From: Myroides phaeus
Lineage (GTDB): Bacteria; Bacteroidota; Bacteroidia; Flavobacteriales; Flavobacteriaceae
Length of the DNA: 62,762 nt
Assembly (NCBI RefSeq): GCF_900099675.1
Contig: NZ_FNDQ01000017.1
Location: 1 to 62,762 of the forward strand
Direction: 5' to 3'
A model generated the notes under the pieces. That model was not told the origin of the DNA and made no database searches. It worked only from the letters and a program-made list of their open reading frames with translations. The position numbers and the translations under genes were made by a program. Positions 34,901 through 43,485 of the stretch are shown here, piece after piece (within the stretch, counting starts at the first letter, position 1; each line of letters begins with the position of its first letter).

Positions 34901-36293
34901 CTTGCCAATGGCCTTGAGTACAAGTGCTGGTGCAGAAGTACAAAAACCATTAGCAACCGTTGTGATAGGCGGACTTATCTCTGCTACTATCTTAACCTTA
35001 ATCGTTTTGCCAATCATCTATTATTACGAGGAAAAAGGGTTTGGTATACGCCAGAAATCAAACACAGCAATCATTAGTTCTCTTCTCCTTTTAGTGGGTT
35101 TAGGGGCAAATGCGCAAGAGGTAAAACGCCTTTCTCGAAACCAAGCTTTAGACATTGCCCTTGAAAACAACCAAGGTATAAAAGCCGCTGATTTGTCTGT
35201 TCAAAGTCAGAAACAAATGACTAAAACCAGTTACGACTTAGCGAAAACAGAGGTTACAACGGGCTTTGGCTACCTCAACGGAAAAGGGCAAAAAGACATT
35301 AGCGTTAATGTTAGTCAAGCTTTTAGTCCGTTTACCTATGGGAAGAAAAAAGCAGTGTTAAACAAAAATTACGAAACGGCTATTTTACAACAACAAGGTA
35401 CTGTCATAGCCACTGAATATGCTGTGAAACAAGCGTGGGAAAACATCTTATTTGCCCTTTCAAAAGACCTGTTATTACAAGAACAAGCGGTTTTGTTGAG
35501 AGATTTTTCTAAGTCAGCCAAGTTGAGATATGACACGGGAGAAACCACATTAATGGAGAGTAATGTAGCTATTGCAAAAGAACAAGAAATCAATGTGATG
35601 ATTACGCAAAACGCAACGGTACTTGAGAATGAAAAGTCTAAAATAAAGGCACTTCTCAATATCACGTACGACTTTATCCCTGCTGAAACGGAACTGTATT
35701 ACGATAAACACAATCCGCTTTCTACTTTAGATTTAAGTCAGAACAACACCTTACAATTAGCAGCAAAGCAAATTGAGTCTATTGAAGCAGAACGCAAATT
35801 AGAGAAAGCTACGCTACTACCTGACATTACTTTAGCTTACAATATTGAGTCTGAAGCAGGACCAGTAGAGAACAACGGACAACTTATTGGCAATTACGGC
35901 AAGGACTTGCGCATTCCGAGTTATTCCATAGGTATTTCTATTCCCCTTTTCTTTGGCAGTCAATCTTCAAAAATAAAGGCTAAGAAGTATGAAGTACAAC
36001 AGGTAAGCATGCAAAAAGAGTACATTCACAAGCAATTAGAGGAAACCGTACAGCAACAGTTAGACATCATTAAAGCACAAGAAAAGGTGATTGATTACTA
36101 TTTAGACAATGCTTTAAAAAATGCGGCTATCATCAAAGACCACGCAAGAAAGCAATACAATAATGGAGATATTTCTTATGTGGAATATATACAGTCTACA
36201 GAAACTGCTTTTACAATTCAAAACAATTATTTAGAAGCTGTATTGCAGTACAATTTAAGTCACAACACACTCCATTATTTAGTAAACCAATAA
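31944..36293 (+). CDS. CusA/CzcA-type heavy-metal RND pump fused to TolC-like domain
   Basis: Residues 1 to about 1035 are a complete RND transporter with twelve membrane segments and two large periplasmic loops; MDTQPDITNNQVQI, GAIDFGLIVDGAVIIVEAIV and the porter sequences are CusA/CzcA-like. The last roughly 400 residues, beginning near QEVKRLSRNQALDIALENN, form an outer-membrane efflux (TolC/CusC) domain with its own signal-like start. Joining the pump and outer-membrane channel in one polypeptide is an established Bacteroidota form. It exports copper, silver, cobalt, zinc or similar ions; which one is not deducible. The adaptor gene follows 12 bases later. Confidence 0.92.
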   Translation: MLDKIIHFSIRNKFIVGIFVFALVVLGVYATVNLPMDTQPDITNNQVQIITTSPTLATQEVEQFITYPIELAVKPIPNITELRSISRFGLSVITVVFTENTDIYWARAQLSEKLKSAEEVIPKGVGKPELAPVSTGLGEIYQYVVYPKEGYEQQYNSMDLRTIQDWIIKPQLVGVKGVAEVNTLGGQLKQYEVAVKPDRLKSMDTSIIEIFDALEANNENTGGAYIDKKPYAYFIRSVGMIGSLEDIERIVVKNVNGTPVLIRDVADVRIGSSIRYGAVTKDGKGEDVSGMVMMLKDANTQEVVQLVKERITQIEKTLPEGVAIEPFIDRTKLIDKTVSTIQTNLVEGALIVVFVLVLLLGNWRAGLIVASVIPLALLFAISMMYLFGVSGNLMSLGAIDFGLIVDGAVIIVEAIVHRLHSGHKRKLTQSEMDEQVFSSASKIRTSASFGEIIILIVYLPILALSGIEGKMFGPMAMTVAFAILGAFILSLTYVPMISSVFLSKKAGKEKPNFSDKLIDKLYSWYKPLLEGAFKIKRLVLVVAFGLFTLALFVFSRMGGEFIPTLDEGDLATHVIISSGSSLSQEIETTTKAEQLLKERFPEVKMVISKIGSAEIPTDPMPMEAADVIIVLKDKKEWVSAKTKEELIAKMEETLEEIPGVSTEFSQPIQMRFNELMTGVRSDVAIKVFGDDLDRLASIGDEINGLISTVSGVASPKLERVTGLPQISIKYDKDKLALYGLKISDISQIVRAGYAGEIAGFVYEGEKRFDVVVRLDHDARQDITNLRDMFIPLPNGQQIPLEQIASVAYEDGPQQISREDGKRRIVLGFNVRERDVKSVVNDIQDKLDQHLNLPDGYYITYGGQFENLVDAQNRLMVAVPMALALIFVLLYFTFKSVKQSLMIFTAIPLSAIGGVAALYLRDMPFSISAGVGFIALFGVAVLNGIVLIGQFNQLKVEGMNLYDRIIEGTKIRLRPVLLTAAVASLGFLPMALSTSAGAEVQKPLATVVIGGLISATILTLIVLPIIYYYEEKGFGIRQKSNTAIISSLLLLVGLGANAQEVKRLSRNQALDIALENNQGIKAADLSVQSQKQMTKTSYDLAKTEVTTGFGYLNGKGQKDISVNVSQAFSPFTYGKKKAVLNKNYETAILQQQGTVIATEYAVKQAWENILFALSKDLLLQEQAVLLRDFSKSAKLRYDTGETTLMESNVAIAKEQEINVMITQNATVLENEKSKIKALLNITYDFIPAETELYYDKHNPLSTLDLSQNNTLQLAAKQIESIEAERKLEKATLLPDITLAYNIESEAGPVENNGQLIGNYGKDLRIPSYSIGISIPLFFGSQSSKIKAKKYEVQQVSMQKEYIHKQLEETVQQQLDIIKAQEKVIDYYLDNALKNAAIIKDHARKQYNNGDISYVEYIQSTETAFTIQNNYLEAVLQYNLSHNTLHYLVNQ

Positions 36294-36305
36294 ACAAACA
36301 GCGAC

Positions 36306-37517
36306 ATGAAAAAGTCATTCATCATAGTAACTATTGCTGCTTCTCTCCTATTTTGGAACTGCAATAGCAAACAAGAAAATACAACAGATAAGCAAGCTAA
36401 TGATACTGCCCTTGCAAATACTGAAACTACAACTGAAAACGAAGCAGGCAATAAAGAAGTGGAGTTAAACAAAGCACAGTTCACTACTGCCAATATCAAG
36501 TTGGGGGCAATAGAACAAAAAAACCTAAGCGATGTTATTCGCGTTAATGGCAAGACAGAATTACCCGCGCAGAACCAAGCAGATGTGTCTTCTTTTATGA
36601 GTGGTACAATTACCAACATCTATGTAAACTTAGGCGATAAGGTAAAAAAAGGACAAGTCATTGCATCAATCGACAGTCCGGAGTTCATCCAATTACAAGA
36701 AGAATACCTTATTTCTAAAAACACGTTGGAGTACTTAGAATTGGAATACCAGCGACAACAAACTCTGCGTGCGGAGAATGTAAACTCGGCTAAAATATAT
36801 CAAAAGACAAAAGCCGACTTAAACATTGAACGCGCCAGATACCAATCGCTTAGCAATCGCATAAAACTGGTTAATACCACACCCGGACAAAGTTCGTCTT
36901 CCCTAAAGATAGTAGCCCCAATTTCTGGAAACATTGCTACTATTCCGGTTAAGATTGGAACAAATGTAATGGCAGGACAATCGCTATTTACCTTAGTTGA
37001 CAACTCCCAAATACACTTGGATTTGATGGTGTATGAAAAAGATTTGGCAAGTGTTCACATCGGTCAGAAGGTTTCGTTTAACCTAACGAATATCGACAAG
37101 ACAGAAGTAACGGCAACTATTTTCAGTATTGGCAAGTCATTTGAACCCGGTACTAAAACAGTGGCTGTACACGCGAATATTGACAATATTCCAGATAATC
37201 TAATAACGGGATTATATGTAAATGCGTTGATACAAACTGGTCATAATACGGTTGATGTGCTTCCGAGTGATGCTATTGTTAAAGCAGACGGTAGAGAATT
37301 TATCTTTTACAAAGAAAAAGAAGACGAGAATACAACCGAAAGTGAGCACTTTCACTTTGAACGCGTGGAAGTTAAAACAGGGGTGAGTGAGCTTGGATAC
37401 ACACAAGTAACTATTCTTGGTACTCCTCCTAAAGACGAAGAAATCGTGGTTAAAGGAGCTTATTACTTACAAAGTCACTTGATTAAAAACGAAGGTGGTG
37501 GTGGACACGAACACTAA
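36306..37517 (+). CDS. RND efflux periplasmic adaptor, CusB-like lipoprotein
   Basis: A lipobox signal (IIVTIAASLLFWNC) anchors this 403-residue adaptor. Biotin-lipoyl-like halves (SFMSGTITNIYVNLGDKVKK and later APISGNIATIPVKIGTNV) flank a helical hairpin at about 125-190, and a beta-barrel domain follows. The C-terminal tail GGGGHEH adds a small metal-binding His cluster. It links the inner-membrane pump and the outer-membrane channel. Last gene of the operon and followed by a terminator. Confidence 0.92.
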   Translation: MKKSFIIVTIAASLLFWNCNSKQENTTDKQANDTALANTETTTENEAGNKEVELNKAQFTTANIKLGAIEQKNLSDVIRVNGKTELPAQNQADVSSFMSGTITNIYVNLGDKVKKGQVIASIDSPEFIQLQEEYLISKNTLEYLELEYQRQQTLRAENVNSAKIYQKTKADLNIERARYQSLSNRIKLVNTTPGQSSSSLKIVAPISGNIATIPVKIGTNVMAGQSLFTLVDNSQIHLDLMVYEKDLASVHIGQKVSFNLTNIDKTEVTATIFSIGKSFEPGTKTVAVHANIDNIPDNLITGLYVNALIQTGHNTVDVLPSDAIVKADGREFIFYKEKEDENTTESEHFHFERVEVKTGVSELGYTQVTILGTPPKDEEIVVKGAYYLQSHLIKNEGGGGHEH

Positions 37518-37529
37518 TCTTAATACACA

Positions 37530-37572
37530 ACAAAAGCGGATGCCTACTACATACATCCGCTTTTGTTTTATC
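37530..37572 (+). terminator. Terminator of the metal-efflux operon
   Basis: ACAAAAGCGGATG at 37530-37542 pairs with CATCCGCTTTTGT at 37554-37566, followed by TTTT. Confidence 0.8.
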
Positions 37573-37637
37573 TTGTTTATTGAACTACTCCTTTGCTGCA
37601 TTATCTGCTATAAAGAGCACTTATATTGTGCTATAAA

Positions 37638-38126
37638 CTAATACAGTTTCTTCAACTCTTTAATCAACTGCTCTACTTCTGCCATTGGCATTTTTACTGC
37701 ACTATTAATTGGTCGCATATCAACCTCTACTGTTAATACACCTTTGTTGTCCTCTTGATAGCCCATTTGTTTAGCTGCAAATTTCACTGTCTTTCCAACG
37801 TCGTATTTCTTTCTTTTGTCTTTAAACCATCCGTAATCAGCTTGGTAATAAATAACCTCTTTTCCGAAAGAAATTTCCTCTTTACCAAAGGTATTCCATA
37901 GGGCCAAACGGAATACAAAATACCCTAAAAAAAGAATAAAGGCAAACAATACAATGCTTAGAATTGACATTCCCTCACCTCCTGAAACTACACCACCTAC
38001 AATTCCGACTACTGGCAACGCCACACATAAAAATACTAAGATATACAGCACCATCCTAACCATAAGAGATGCTTTCTTTACTTCCAAAACAACCTCGCGA
38101 TTGTTATACTGATATTGCGTTTTCAT
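37638..38126 (-). CDS. Two-helix membrane protein, PH-domain-like, hypothetical
   Basis: From ATG 38126 the 162-residue protein has two hydrophobic segments (about 27-50 and 60-80) and a soluble C-terminal part with EEISFGKEVIYYQADYGWF and a final charged helix. Small membrane proteins with a bPH-like C-terminal half are common in Flavobacteria and uncharacterised. The start five residues earlier (38141) is less likely. It is downstream of prmC in the same orientation, about 125 bases away, and may be independent. Confidence 0.6.
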   Translation of the reverse strand: MKTQYQYNNREVVLEVKKASLMVRMVLYILVFLCVALPVVGIVGGVVSGGEGMSILSIVLFAFILFLGYFVFRLALWNTFGKEEISFGKEVIYYQADYGWFKDKRKKYDVGKTVKFAAKQMGYQEDNKGVLTVEVDMRPINSAVKMPMAEVEQLIKELKKLY

Positions 38127-38251
38127 ACTTAACTGATTCACTTAATTAAAGATAGTAAATTCAGCTTTTAAAAACAATGTAGAATAGTGTGCTTTTGAAA
38201 GATTCACCCTTTATATAGAAGTATTTTAATACCTATCTATTGCCTTACTAC

Positions 38252-39097
38252 TTAAGCTTTTTTAATCGCTTTAATCATACGGTCGTTTCCTACCATATCT
38301 TTTCTCAATTCAATAGCTGTAAACAGTAGCGATTCAAATAACGCAACCGTTTCTGCACCTAAGTATTGGTTTATTTCATAAAAAAGCATTCCCCCTTCTT
38401 GAAGATTATCATTTGCTAAAGTTGCTATTTTACGATAGAAAATCAACGCGTCGTCATCTTCTACAAATAGCGCTAAATGTGGCTCGTAATCTAAAACATT
38501 CTTTTTAATATCTACTTTTTCTAAGTTTCGAACATAAGGAGGGTTAGACACAATCACGTCATACTGTGCAGGCAATTGTTCTAATGCCAAAACATCTTGT
38601 AAAATAGCTTGTACCTCAACACCGTTTTCCTTTGCATTACGTGTTGCCATTTCTAAAGCTTTAGGCGATACATCCATCAAAGTAACCTGTGCATTAGGCA
38701 ACTCCTTTGCTAAGGTAATTCCGATACAACCACTCCCCGTACCAATATCTAAAATGCGAATAGGCTTATCAGCTTCTACACTATTGATTATCCACTCTAC
38801 CAACTCCTCCGTTTCAGGGCGAGGAATTAGGGTGTTTTCATTCACGTTAAACGTCAATCCGTAAAAATATGCACGACCAAAGATATACTGAATCGGCTTT
38901 TCTTGTTGTAAGTCGGCCAACACCTCATCCCAAGTAGTCAGCTTATCCGTTTGTAAATCGGGATTCATAACCAAGTCAATACGCGACTTCCCTTCTATTT
39001 CTTCTAAGGCAATTAAAAACAATTGCTCTGCTTCCATTTCATCATATAAAGGCGAAAGTACTTCCTTAAAGCGGTTTTGATAAGACTTGATTTGCAT
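38252..39097 (-). CDS. prmC: Peptide chain release factor N5-glutamine methyltransferase
   Basis: The SAM-binding motif ILDIGTGSGCIGITLAKELP and the catalytic NPPY (in VSNPPYVRN) identify PrmC/HemK, which methylates the GGQ glutamine of release factors RF1 and RF2. The N-terminal helical domain with the substrate-binding hinge (PIQYIFGRAYFYGL) is present. Length 281 is typical. It is divergent from ribD with about 70 bases between them. Confidence 0.95.
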   Translation of the reverse strand: MQIKSYQNRFKEVLSPLYDEMEAEQLFLIALEEIEGKSRIDLVMNPDLQTDKLTTWDEVLADLQQEKPIQYIFGRAYFYGLTFNVNENTLIPRPETEELVEWIINSVEADKPIRILDIGTGSGCIGITLAKELPNAQVTLMDVSPKALEMATRNAKENGVEVQAILQDVLALEQLPAQYDVIVSNPPYVRNLEKVDIKKNVLDYEPHLALFVEDDDALIFYRKIATLANDNLQEGGMLFYEINQYLGAETVALFESLLFTAIELRKDMVGNDRMIKAIKKA

Positions 39098-39136
39098 AGT
39101 TGTACACTAAAATTAATGAGTTTTAGCTAAAAAGCT

Positions 39137-39144
39137 TAAATTTG
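39137..39144 (+). promoter_or_regulatory. -7 promoter box of ribD
   Basis: TAAATTTG matches TAnnTTTG. Transcription starting a few bases downstream excludes the TTG at 39142 as start codon and favours the one at 39169. Confidence 0.5.
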
Positions 39145-39168
39145 TTCAAAGATACAGTTTTATCAATT

Positions 39169-40209
39169 TTGGAAAAACACGAATTATATATTTCTCGTTG
39201 CCTACAATTAGCTAAACAAGGGACCTTTGCAGCGATGCCAAACCCCTCAGTAGGAGCTGTTGTGGTGTACAACGACAAAATCATAGGCGAGGGATTTACC
39301 TCTGCTTATGGTGGACCGCACGCAGAACCCAACGCAATTGCATCCGTTAAAAATCAAGAACTTCTTAAAGAAAGTACGCTTTACGTGAGCTTAGAACCGT
39401 GTAGTCACTTTGGAAAAACACCGCCTTGTTGTGATTTAGTCATCGCGAAGCAAATTCCGAGAGTGGTGATTGGTACTGTGGACCCATTTGCAAAAGTATG
39501 CGGTCGTGGTATTCAGAAAATGCGCGAAGCAGGTATTGACGTTGTTGTTGGTGTGTTAGAAAAGGAATGTCAAGAAAGCAATAAACGCTTTTTTACATTT
39601 CACCAAAAACAACGCCCTTACATCATCTTGAAATGGGCAGAAACACCAGACCATTATTTGGCGCCATTGACAAGGGATAACCAACGTCCTTTTTGGATAT
39701 CAAATACGTATTCTAAACAAACCGTACACCAATATCGCAGTGAAGAAATGGCGTTTTTAGTAGGTACGCAAACCGTGCTTGACGACAACCCGTCTTTAAC
39801 TACAAGAGATTGGTATGGCAATAACCCTGTACGTGTGTATTTGGATAGAACGGGTAAAATAGACAGCAGCTTTGCTCTTCAAAATGGAGAAGCTAAAACG
39901 ATATGCATCACTGCTAATGAAGCCTTGGTTACAACGGAGAATGTTATTTATGAGTATGCCGACTTTGACCAAGAATTGCTACCTCAAGTATGTGCAATTC
40001 TGTACCGACATAACATCTTGTCGTTAGTTGTAGAAGGAGGTCGTCAGACCTTGCAAAGTTTCATTGACCACAATCTTTGGGATGAAGCGCGTATATTTGT
40101 AGGCGAAACCAATTTACACGAGGGGTTGAAAGCCCCTGTGATAAGTAAATTTGACACAGAAGAAAAACACCTTATTTTAAACGATACACTACGAATTGTA
40201 TTCCCGTAA
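39169..40209 (+). CDS. ribD: Riboflavin biosynthesis deaminase/reductase
   Basis: The N-terminal half is a zinc deaminase (HAEPNAI with zinc His and catalytic Glu, then CSHFGKTPPCC for the zinc cysteines). The C-terminal half is the reductase. Together they convert the first riboflavin pyrimidine intermediate. I take TTG 39169 as start (LEKHELYISRCL fits the family start), because a -7 box covers 39137-39144; an alternative TTG lies at 39142. The gene overlaps nothing and is followed 2 bases later by a YigZ-family gene, so they form one operon. Confidence 0.9.
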   Translation: MEKHELYISRCLQLAKQGTFAAMPNPSVGAVVVYNDKIIGEGFTSAYGGPHAEPNAIASVKNQELLKESTLYVSLEPCSHFGKTPPCCDLVIAKQIPRVVIGTVDPFAKVCGRGIQKMREAGIDVVVGVLEKECQESNKRFFTFHQKQRPYIILKWAETPDHYLAPLTRDNQRPFWISNTYSKQTVHQYRSEEMAFLVGTQTVLDDNPSLTTRDWYGNNPVRVYLDRTGKIDSSFALQNGEAKTICITANEALVTTENVIYEYADFDQELLPQVCAILYRHNILSLVVEGGRQTLQSFIDHNLWDEARIFVGETNLHEGLKAPVISKFDTEEKHLILNDTLRIVFP

Positions 40210-40211
40210 GC

Positions 40212-40838
40212 ATGAGTGAAGAAATAGATTCATATAAAACAATAAGCCGACCAACGGAAGAGGTCTTGTATAAAGAGAAGAATAGTAAATTCTTTGGATA
40301 CGCCTTTCCGATTCAGAAAGAAGAGGAAGTAAAGGAAATCTTAGAAAGCATCAAAAAAGTGCATTACAACGCACGCCATTGGTGCTACGCCTTTCAGTTG
40401 GGAGCAGAACAAATATACTACCGCGCCAATGATGATGGGGAACCAAGTAATACTGCTGGTGCTCATATTTATGGACAGATACAGTCATTTGAAGTTACAG
40501 ATGTACTGATTGTTGTTGTCCGTTATTTTGGAGGGGTTAAATTAGGTGTGGGCGGACTTATCACTGCTTATCGAGCAACGGCTCAAATGGCAATGGAAGA
40601 AGCTGACATCATTGAAAAAACCATTGACAAGAAGTTTAAGGTTCGCTTTGAATACAAAGACATGAATAATGTAATGCGCGTGATAAAGGAAAAGAACTTA
40701 AACATCTTAGACCAAACAATGGAGATGAGTTGTGAAATAGAGTTATCTATCCGCAAAAGTGAATACCCCCAGGCTTTAGAGGCGTTTGTACCTTTTTATG
40801 AAGTCAAAGTGATTGAAGCTGATGCAGAAGATTATTAA
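40212..40838 (+). CDS. YigZ/IMPACT-family protein
   Basis: The 208-residue protein has the UPF0029 N-terminal domain: KNSKFFGYAFPI, then VHYNARHWCYAFQLG, DDGEPSNTAGAHI and VVVRYFGGVKLGVGGLITAY. The YigZ/IMPACT family is linked to translation control in eukaryotes, while the bacterial role is uncertain. It follows ribD by 2 bases and is closed by a hairpin terminator. Confidence 0.92.
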   Translation: MSEEIDSYKTISRPTEEVLYKEKNSKFFGYAFPIQKEEEVKEILESIKKVHYNARHWCYAFQLGAEQIYYRANDDGEPSNTAGAHIYGQIQSFEVTDVLIVVVRYFGGVKLGVGGLITAYRATAQMAMEEADIIEKTIDKKFKVRFEYKDMNNVMRVIKEKNLNILDQTMEMSCEIELSIRKSEYPQALEAFVPFYEVKVIEADAEDY

Positions 40839-40843
40839 AATAT

Positions 40844-40868
40844 AAAAGAGCGTTTTCGCTCTTTTTTT
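40844..40868 (+). terminator. Terminator of the ribD operon
   Basis: AAAAGAGCG at 40844-40852 pairs with CGCTCTTTT at 40857-40865 around TTTT, with further T. Confidence 0.75.
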
Positions 40869-41196
40869 GTGGTTTATATTTTGTGTTGGTGTAATTATTC
40901 TTTTTAGACCTTCCCCCTCCTTCAATATCTCCATACCTTTTATTGCTAATACATTGCAAAAGACAACAAAAACATTTTTTTTACTTCATTTGGACAATTA
41001 AAAATTCATTTTAAGACATAAACATCTATCAATACTTCCGTTTTTACTTAAAAAAACATCAGATGTAATTATTTTTTTATTTAAAAAAAAACATCTAAAC
41101 AACTGAAAAACAACCAACTAAACACAAAAAGACATTGCTAATACTATATAGCTATTCTTTTGATAATAGTAGGATTTACAAGACTTTACCGCCAAT

Positions 41197-41325
41197 TGTC
41201 TGACAATTGTCCGACAATTCACTGACAATACTCCGTCAACTCTTTGGTATTACTGGCCTGAGCATTATAAACTCGGACAATACTCAGAGAATACTCGGTC
41301 AACTCTCTATTGATTGTCTGATAAT
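41197..41325. repeat. Two blocks of five degenerate 11-bp repeats
   Basis: Consecutive 11-mers such as TGTCTGACAAT, TGTCCGACAAT, TCACTGACAAT and ACTCCGTCAAC run from 41197 to 41251. A second block from 41271 to 41325 starts ACTCGGACAAT, ACTCAGAGAAT, ACTCGGTCAAC and ends TGTCTGATAAT. The blocks are separated by 19 bases. They sit in a 710-base stretch without a credible gene (40869-41577), upstream of a DUF6266 gene. The open frame across them (41207-41416) is a by-product of the repeats. Confidence 0.7.
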
Positions 41326-41577
41326 TCTAAAAATATATTTTAGTTTGACAATTACTACTTACTGGCATTTCAATTTGGAACTAATAATAGATAGGAAACC
41401 ATCAAAAACCCATTAGACTATGTTTTGTTTATCGTTTACCCTCCAATACCTTAAAAAGATAATTAACTCTACATAAAGACATTATTTTATGATTTTTTAT
41501 CCCAAAAGTATACTTTATAAAATTCAGTAAATATTATATTAGTACAATGATTATCAACATCTTAATCTTTTATCTAT

Positions 41578-42234
41578 ATGGCTGAAATTAAGGAAGGAAT
41601 ATTAGGTGGCTTTCAGGGAAAAGTAGGAACCGTAGTTGGCTTTCCGTGGAGAAATAAGAACTTGATGCGTTCTATGCCAAAAAAAACTTTTAAACCTCGT
41701 TCTGAAAAACAATTAATACAGCAGTCTAAATTAACGTATTGTACACAGTTTCTCACCCCTCTACGTAAATTCATAAATAAAAACATTGCTGTTTCTAACA
41801 AAAATCAAATTGGTTTTGACTTGTTATTATCCAAACTTATGAAGGAAATGTATATTGAAAATGATGAGATATTTCATATTGATTATTCACACTTATACTT
41901 AGCTTTAGGGGTATTACCTACTACTCTAAAAACTAATGTTAAGTTTTTAAAAAACGGAAAGCTTAAATTGCAATGGGAAGATAATAGTTGTCAGGGATTA
42001 GCTGAAAAGGAAGATAAATTAAGTGTCATCGCGTTAATGCAGGAAATGCAAAAATTTCATGTATTTGAACGAATTGCTAATCGTGAAGATGGCAAAATTT
42101 CTTTAATACTACCAGATAAATGGATTAAGGGTTCTATTCACCTTTGGTATATCTGGAGTAATGAAGCTGATAATCTTAATAGTACAAGTATGTATATAGG
42201 GTGTTTAGAAATTCCTGTTAAGGAGGAGGAATAG
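41578..42234 (+). CDS. DUF6266 family protein
   Basis: The start EIKEGILGGFQGKVGTVVGF, followed by RSMPKKTFKPRSEKQLIQQ, is the signature of DUF6266, a family abundant in Bacteroidota. Proteins are about 210 residues with a C-terminal strand-rich domain (LKLQWEDNS and similar). No function is known; a secreted or phage-tail-like role has not been shown. It lies about 250 bases downstream of the 11-bp repeat array, and similar repeats precede relatives elsewhere to my recollection. It appears to be a single-gene unit. Confidence 0.8.
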   Translation: MAEIKEGILGGFQGKVGTVVGFPWRNKNLMRSMPKKTFKPRSEKQLIQQSKLTYCTQFLTPLRKFINKNIAVSNKNQIGFDLLLSKLMKEMYIENDEIFHIDYSHLYLALGVLPTTLKTNVKFLKNGKLKLQWEDNSCQGLAEKEDKLSVIALMQEMQKFHVFERIANREDGKISLILPDKWIKGSIHLWYIWSNEADNLNSTSMYIGCLEIPVKEEE

Positions 42235-42260
42235 GGTGTTTTTGGGTGTTTTATATATAA

Positions 42261-42288
42261 AAAAAGCTGCCCTAATTGGACAGCTTTT
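42261..42288. terminator. Bidirectional terminator between convergent genes
   Basis: AAAAGCTG and CC from about 42262 pair with GG and CAGCTTTT ending at 42288, with one mismatch. It separates the DUF6266 gene from the GTPase operon. Confidence 0.6.
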
Positions 42289-42297
42289 GTGTTTGTA

Positions 42298-42729
42298 TTA
42301 TCTGCGTAAAATCTGATTTACTTTTTGTAGGATAGATTGGTCTGCTACTTGTAAGGTGCGTTGAGAAACACTTGTTGATATTTCAAACTTAGCGATTAAT
42401 GAAGATGAAATCCATTCTTCAAATCTTCGCTTTCCTTTAGATTGATTTATCGTTCTCAAAGTAACCTTTACATTTCCTTCACAGTTTACCACTTCTGCTA
42501 TTTGTTCATTTGTCATACGGTCTCTGTACTTCATAAATAGTTCTTCAGATGAACGTACGTGCTCGTAATCATATGCTTCTCCTCCGCGAAGTGTTTTACC
42601 TGTATAACAATCTGTAAATAAAGCTACGCCACCTCCTTTTTGTTGGGCATCGGCATGTAGTCTTGCTTTTACTTTATTGAATACGTCGTCTATCTCCTTT
42701 CTGAAATATGGGCGTGATGGGTTGTTCAT
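42298..42729 (-). CDS. HNH-like nuclease-fold protein, last gene of GTPase operon
   Basis: This 143-residue protein carries TDCYTGKTLRGG, then DYEHVRSSEE and later TLRTINQSKGKRRFEEW. The order Cys-TGK, D-EHV and N-x-KG matches divergent HNH domains in which His and Asn bind the metal. So it may cut nucleic acid. It starts 3 bases after the preceding gene, yet its base composition is less AT-rich than the three genes upstream, suggesting a different history. A nuclease effector role is inferred only. Confidence 0.5.
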   Translation of the reverse strand: MNNPSRPYFRKEIDDVFNKVKARLHADAQQKGGGVALFTDCYTGKTLRGGEAYDYEHVRSSEELFMKYRDRMTNEQIAEVVNCEGNVKVTLRTINQSKGKRRFEEWISSSLIAKFEISTSVSQRTLQVADQSILQKVNQILRR

Positions 42730-42732
42730 TAG

Positions 42733-43482
42733 TTAAAATTCGAAATGAAGACTAATTTTTATTGTATTAATTTTTTTTATTTTTTCAGTAAACCCTGCAC
42801 TTAATGAAAAAACAGGAGAACTTAACTTTGCAGATAGTTCATATAATTGATTCAACTCCTGAGTAAGCTCAGTCGTTGCGTTTTTTGCTACCAACTGCAC
42901 CTTTGATTCCCTATTATCTCGACTCTCTATTAAATTAATTAATGATCTTTCATGGTGAAGATTATACTTTTTAATCATCTTATAAATCTCGTCTAAATTT
43001 TTATACAAATCAAAATCTTCACCTTGAATATGATACTCCTTAACATTACAAATCTTTGAGAGATTTTGTTCTACTTTTTCTTTATAATCAACACCTAATT
43101 CAACAACCTTATAACTAACTTTACCATCAACACCTAATTCATATATACAAGTTTGCTCTAAAGAAACATTTGTTTCAATACTTTTTGCACCTAATAAAGC
43201 AGCGACTCTTACATATAACCCTATTTTCTCTTCAAATAAATAGTTTTCAATTACAGATTGCTCTACATATGTATTATCCTTATAAGGATGTAAAAAATAT
43301 ACATCTCCTACTGAAGTTCTTTTATTTCCAATCAAAGTATGTTTTTCTTTAAAATCATCCAAATCATATTCTATTGATTTAACTGCAATCTCATTTCCTA
43401 ATGAATAAGGTATTTTAAACCTACAGTTTAATGCATTCTCATCCTCTTGAAAAACTACTACTTCTGGCAACTTATTCTTCAT
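42733..43482 (-). CDS. Unknown protein in GTPase operon
   Basis: A 249-residue protein without signal peptide or clear membrane segment. Its middle holds LYVRVAALLGAKSIETNVSL and a helical segment follows (DLYKNLDEIYKMIKKYNL), while the end alternates strands (VFSLSAGFTEKI). I recognise no family. It is the third gene of the four-gene operon, spaced 3 bases from both neighbours. It could be an effector or sensor working with the GTPase-like protein. Confidence 0.5.
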   Translation of the reverse strand: MKNKLPEVVVFQEDENALNCRFKIPYSLGNEIAVKSIEYDLDDFKEKHTLIGNKRTSVGDVYFLHPYKDNTYVEQSVIENYLFEEKIGLYVRVAALLGAKSIETNVSLEQTCIYELGVDGKVSYKVVELGVDYKEKVEQNLSKICNVKEYHIQGEDFDLYKNLDEIYKMIKKYNLHHERSLINLIESRDNRESKVQLVAKNATTELTQELNQLYELSAKLSSPVFSLSAGFTEKIKKINTIKISLHFEF

Positions 43483-43485
43483 TTT

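Noticed and set aside
31944..36293. Pump and TolC-like fusion as a sequencing or assembly error
   Set aside because: One uninterrupted frame with a full domain on each side; this fused form is established in Bacteroidota.
41207..41416. 69-residue frame over the 11-bp repeats
   Set aside because: An 11-bp repeat read through gives peptide repeats by chance. There is no start signal and no conserved domain.
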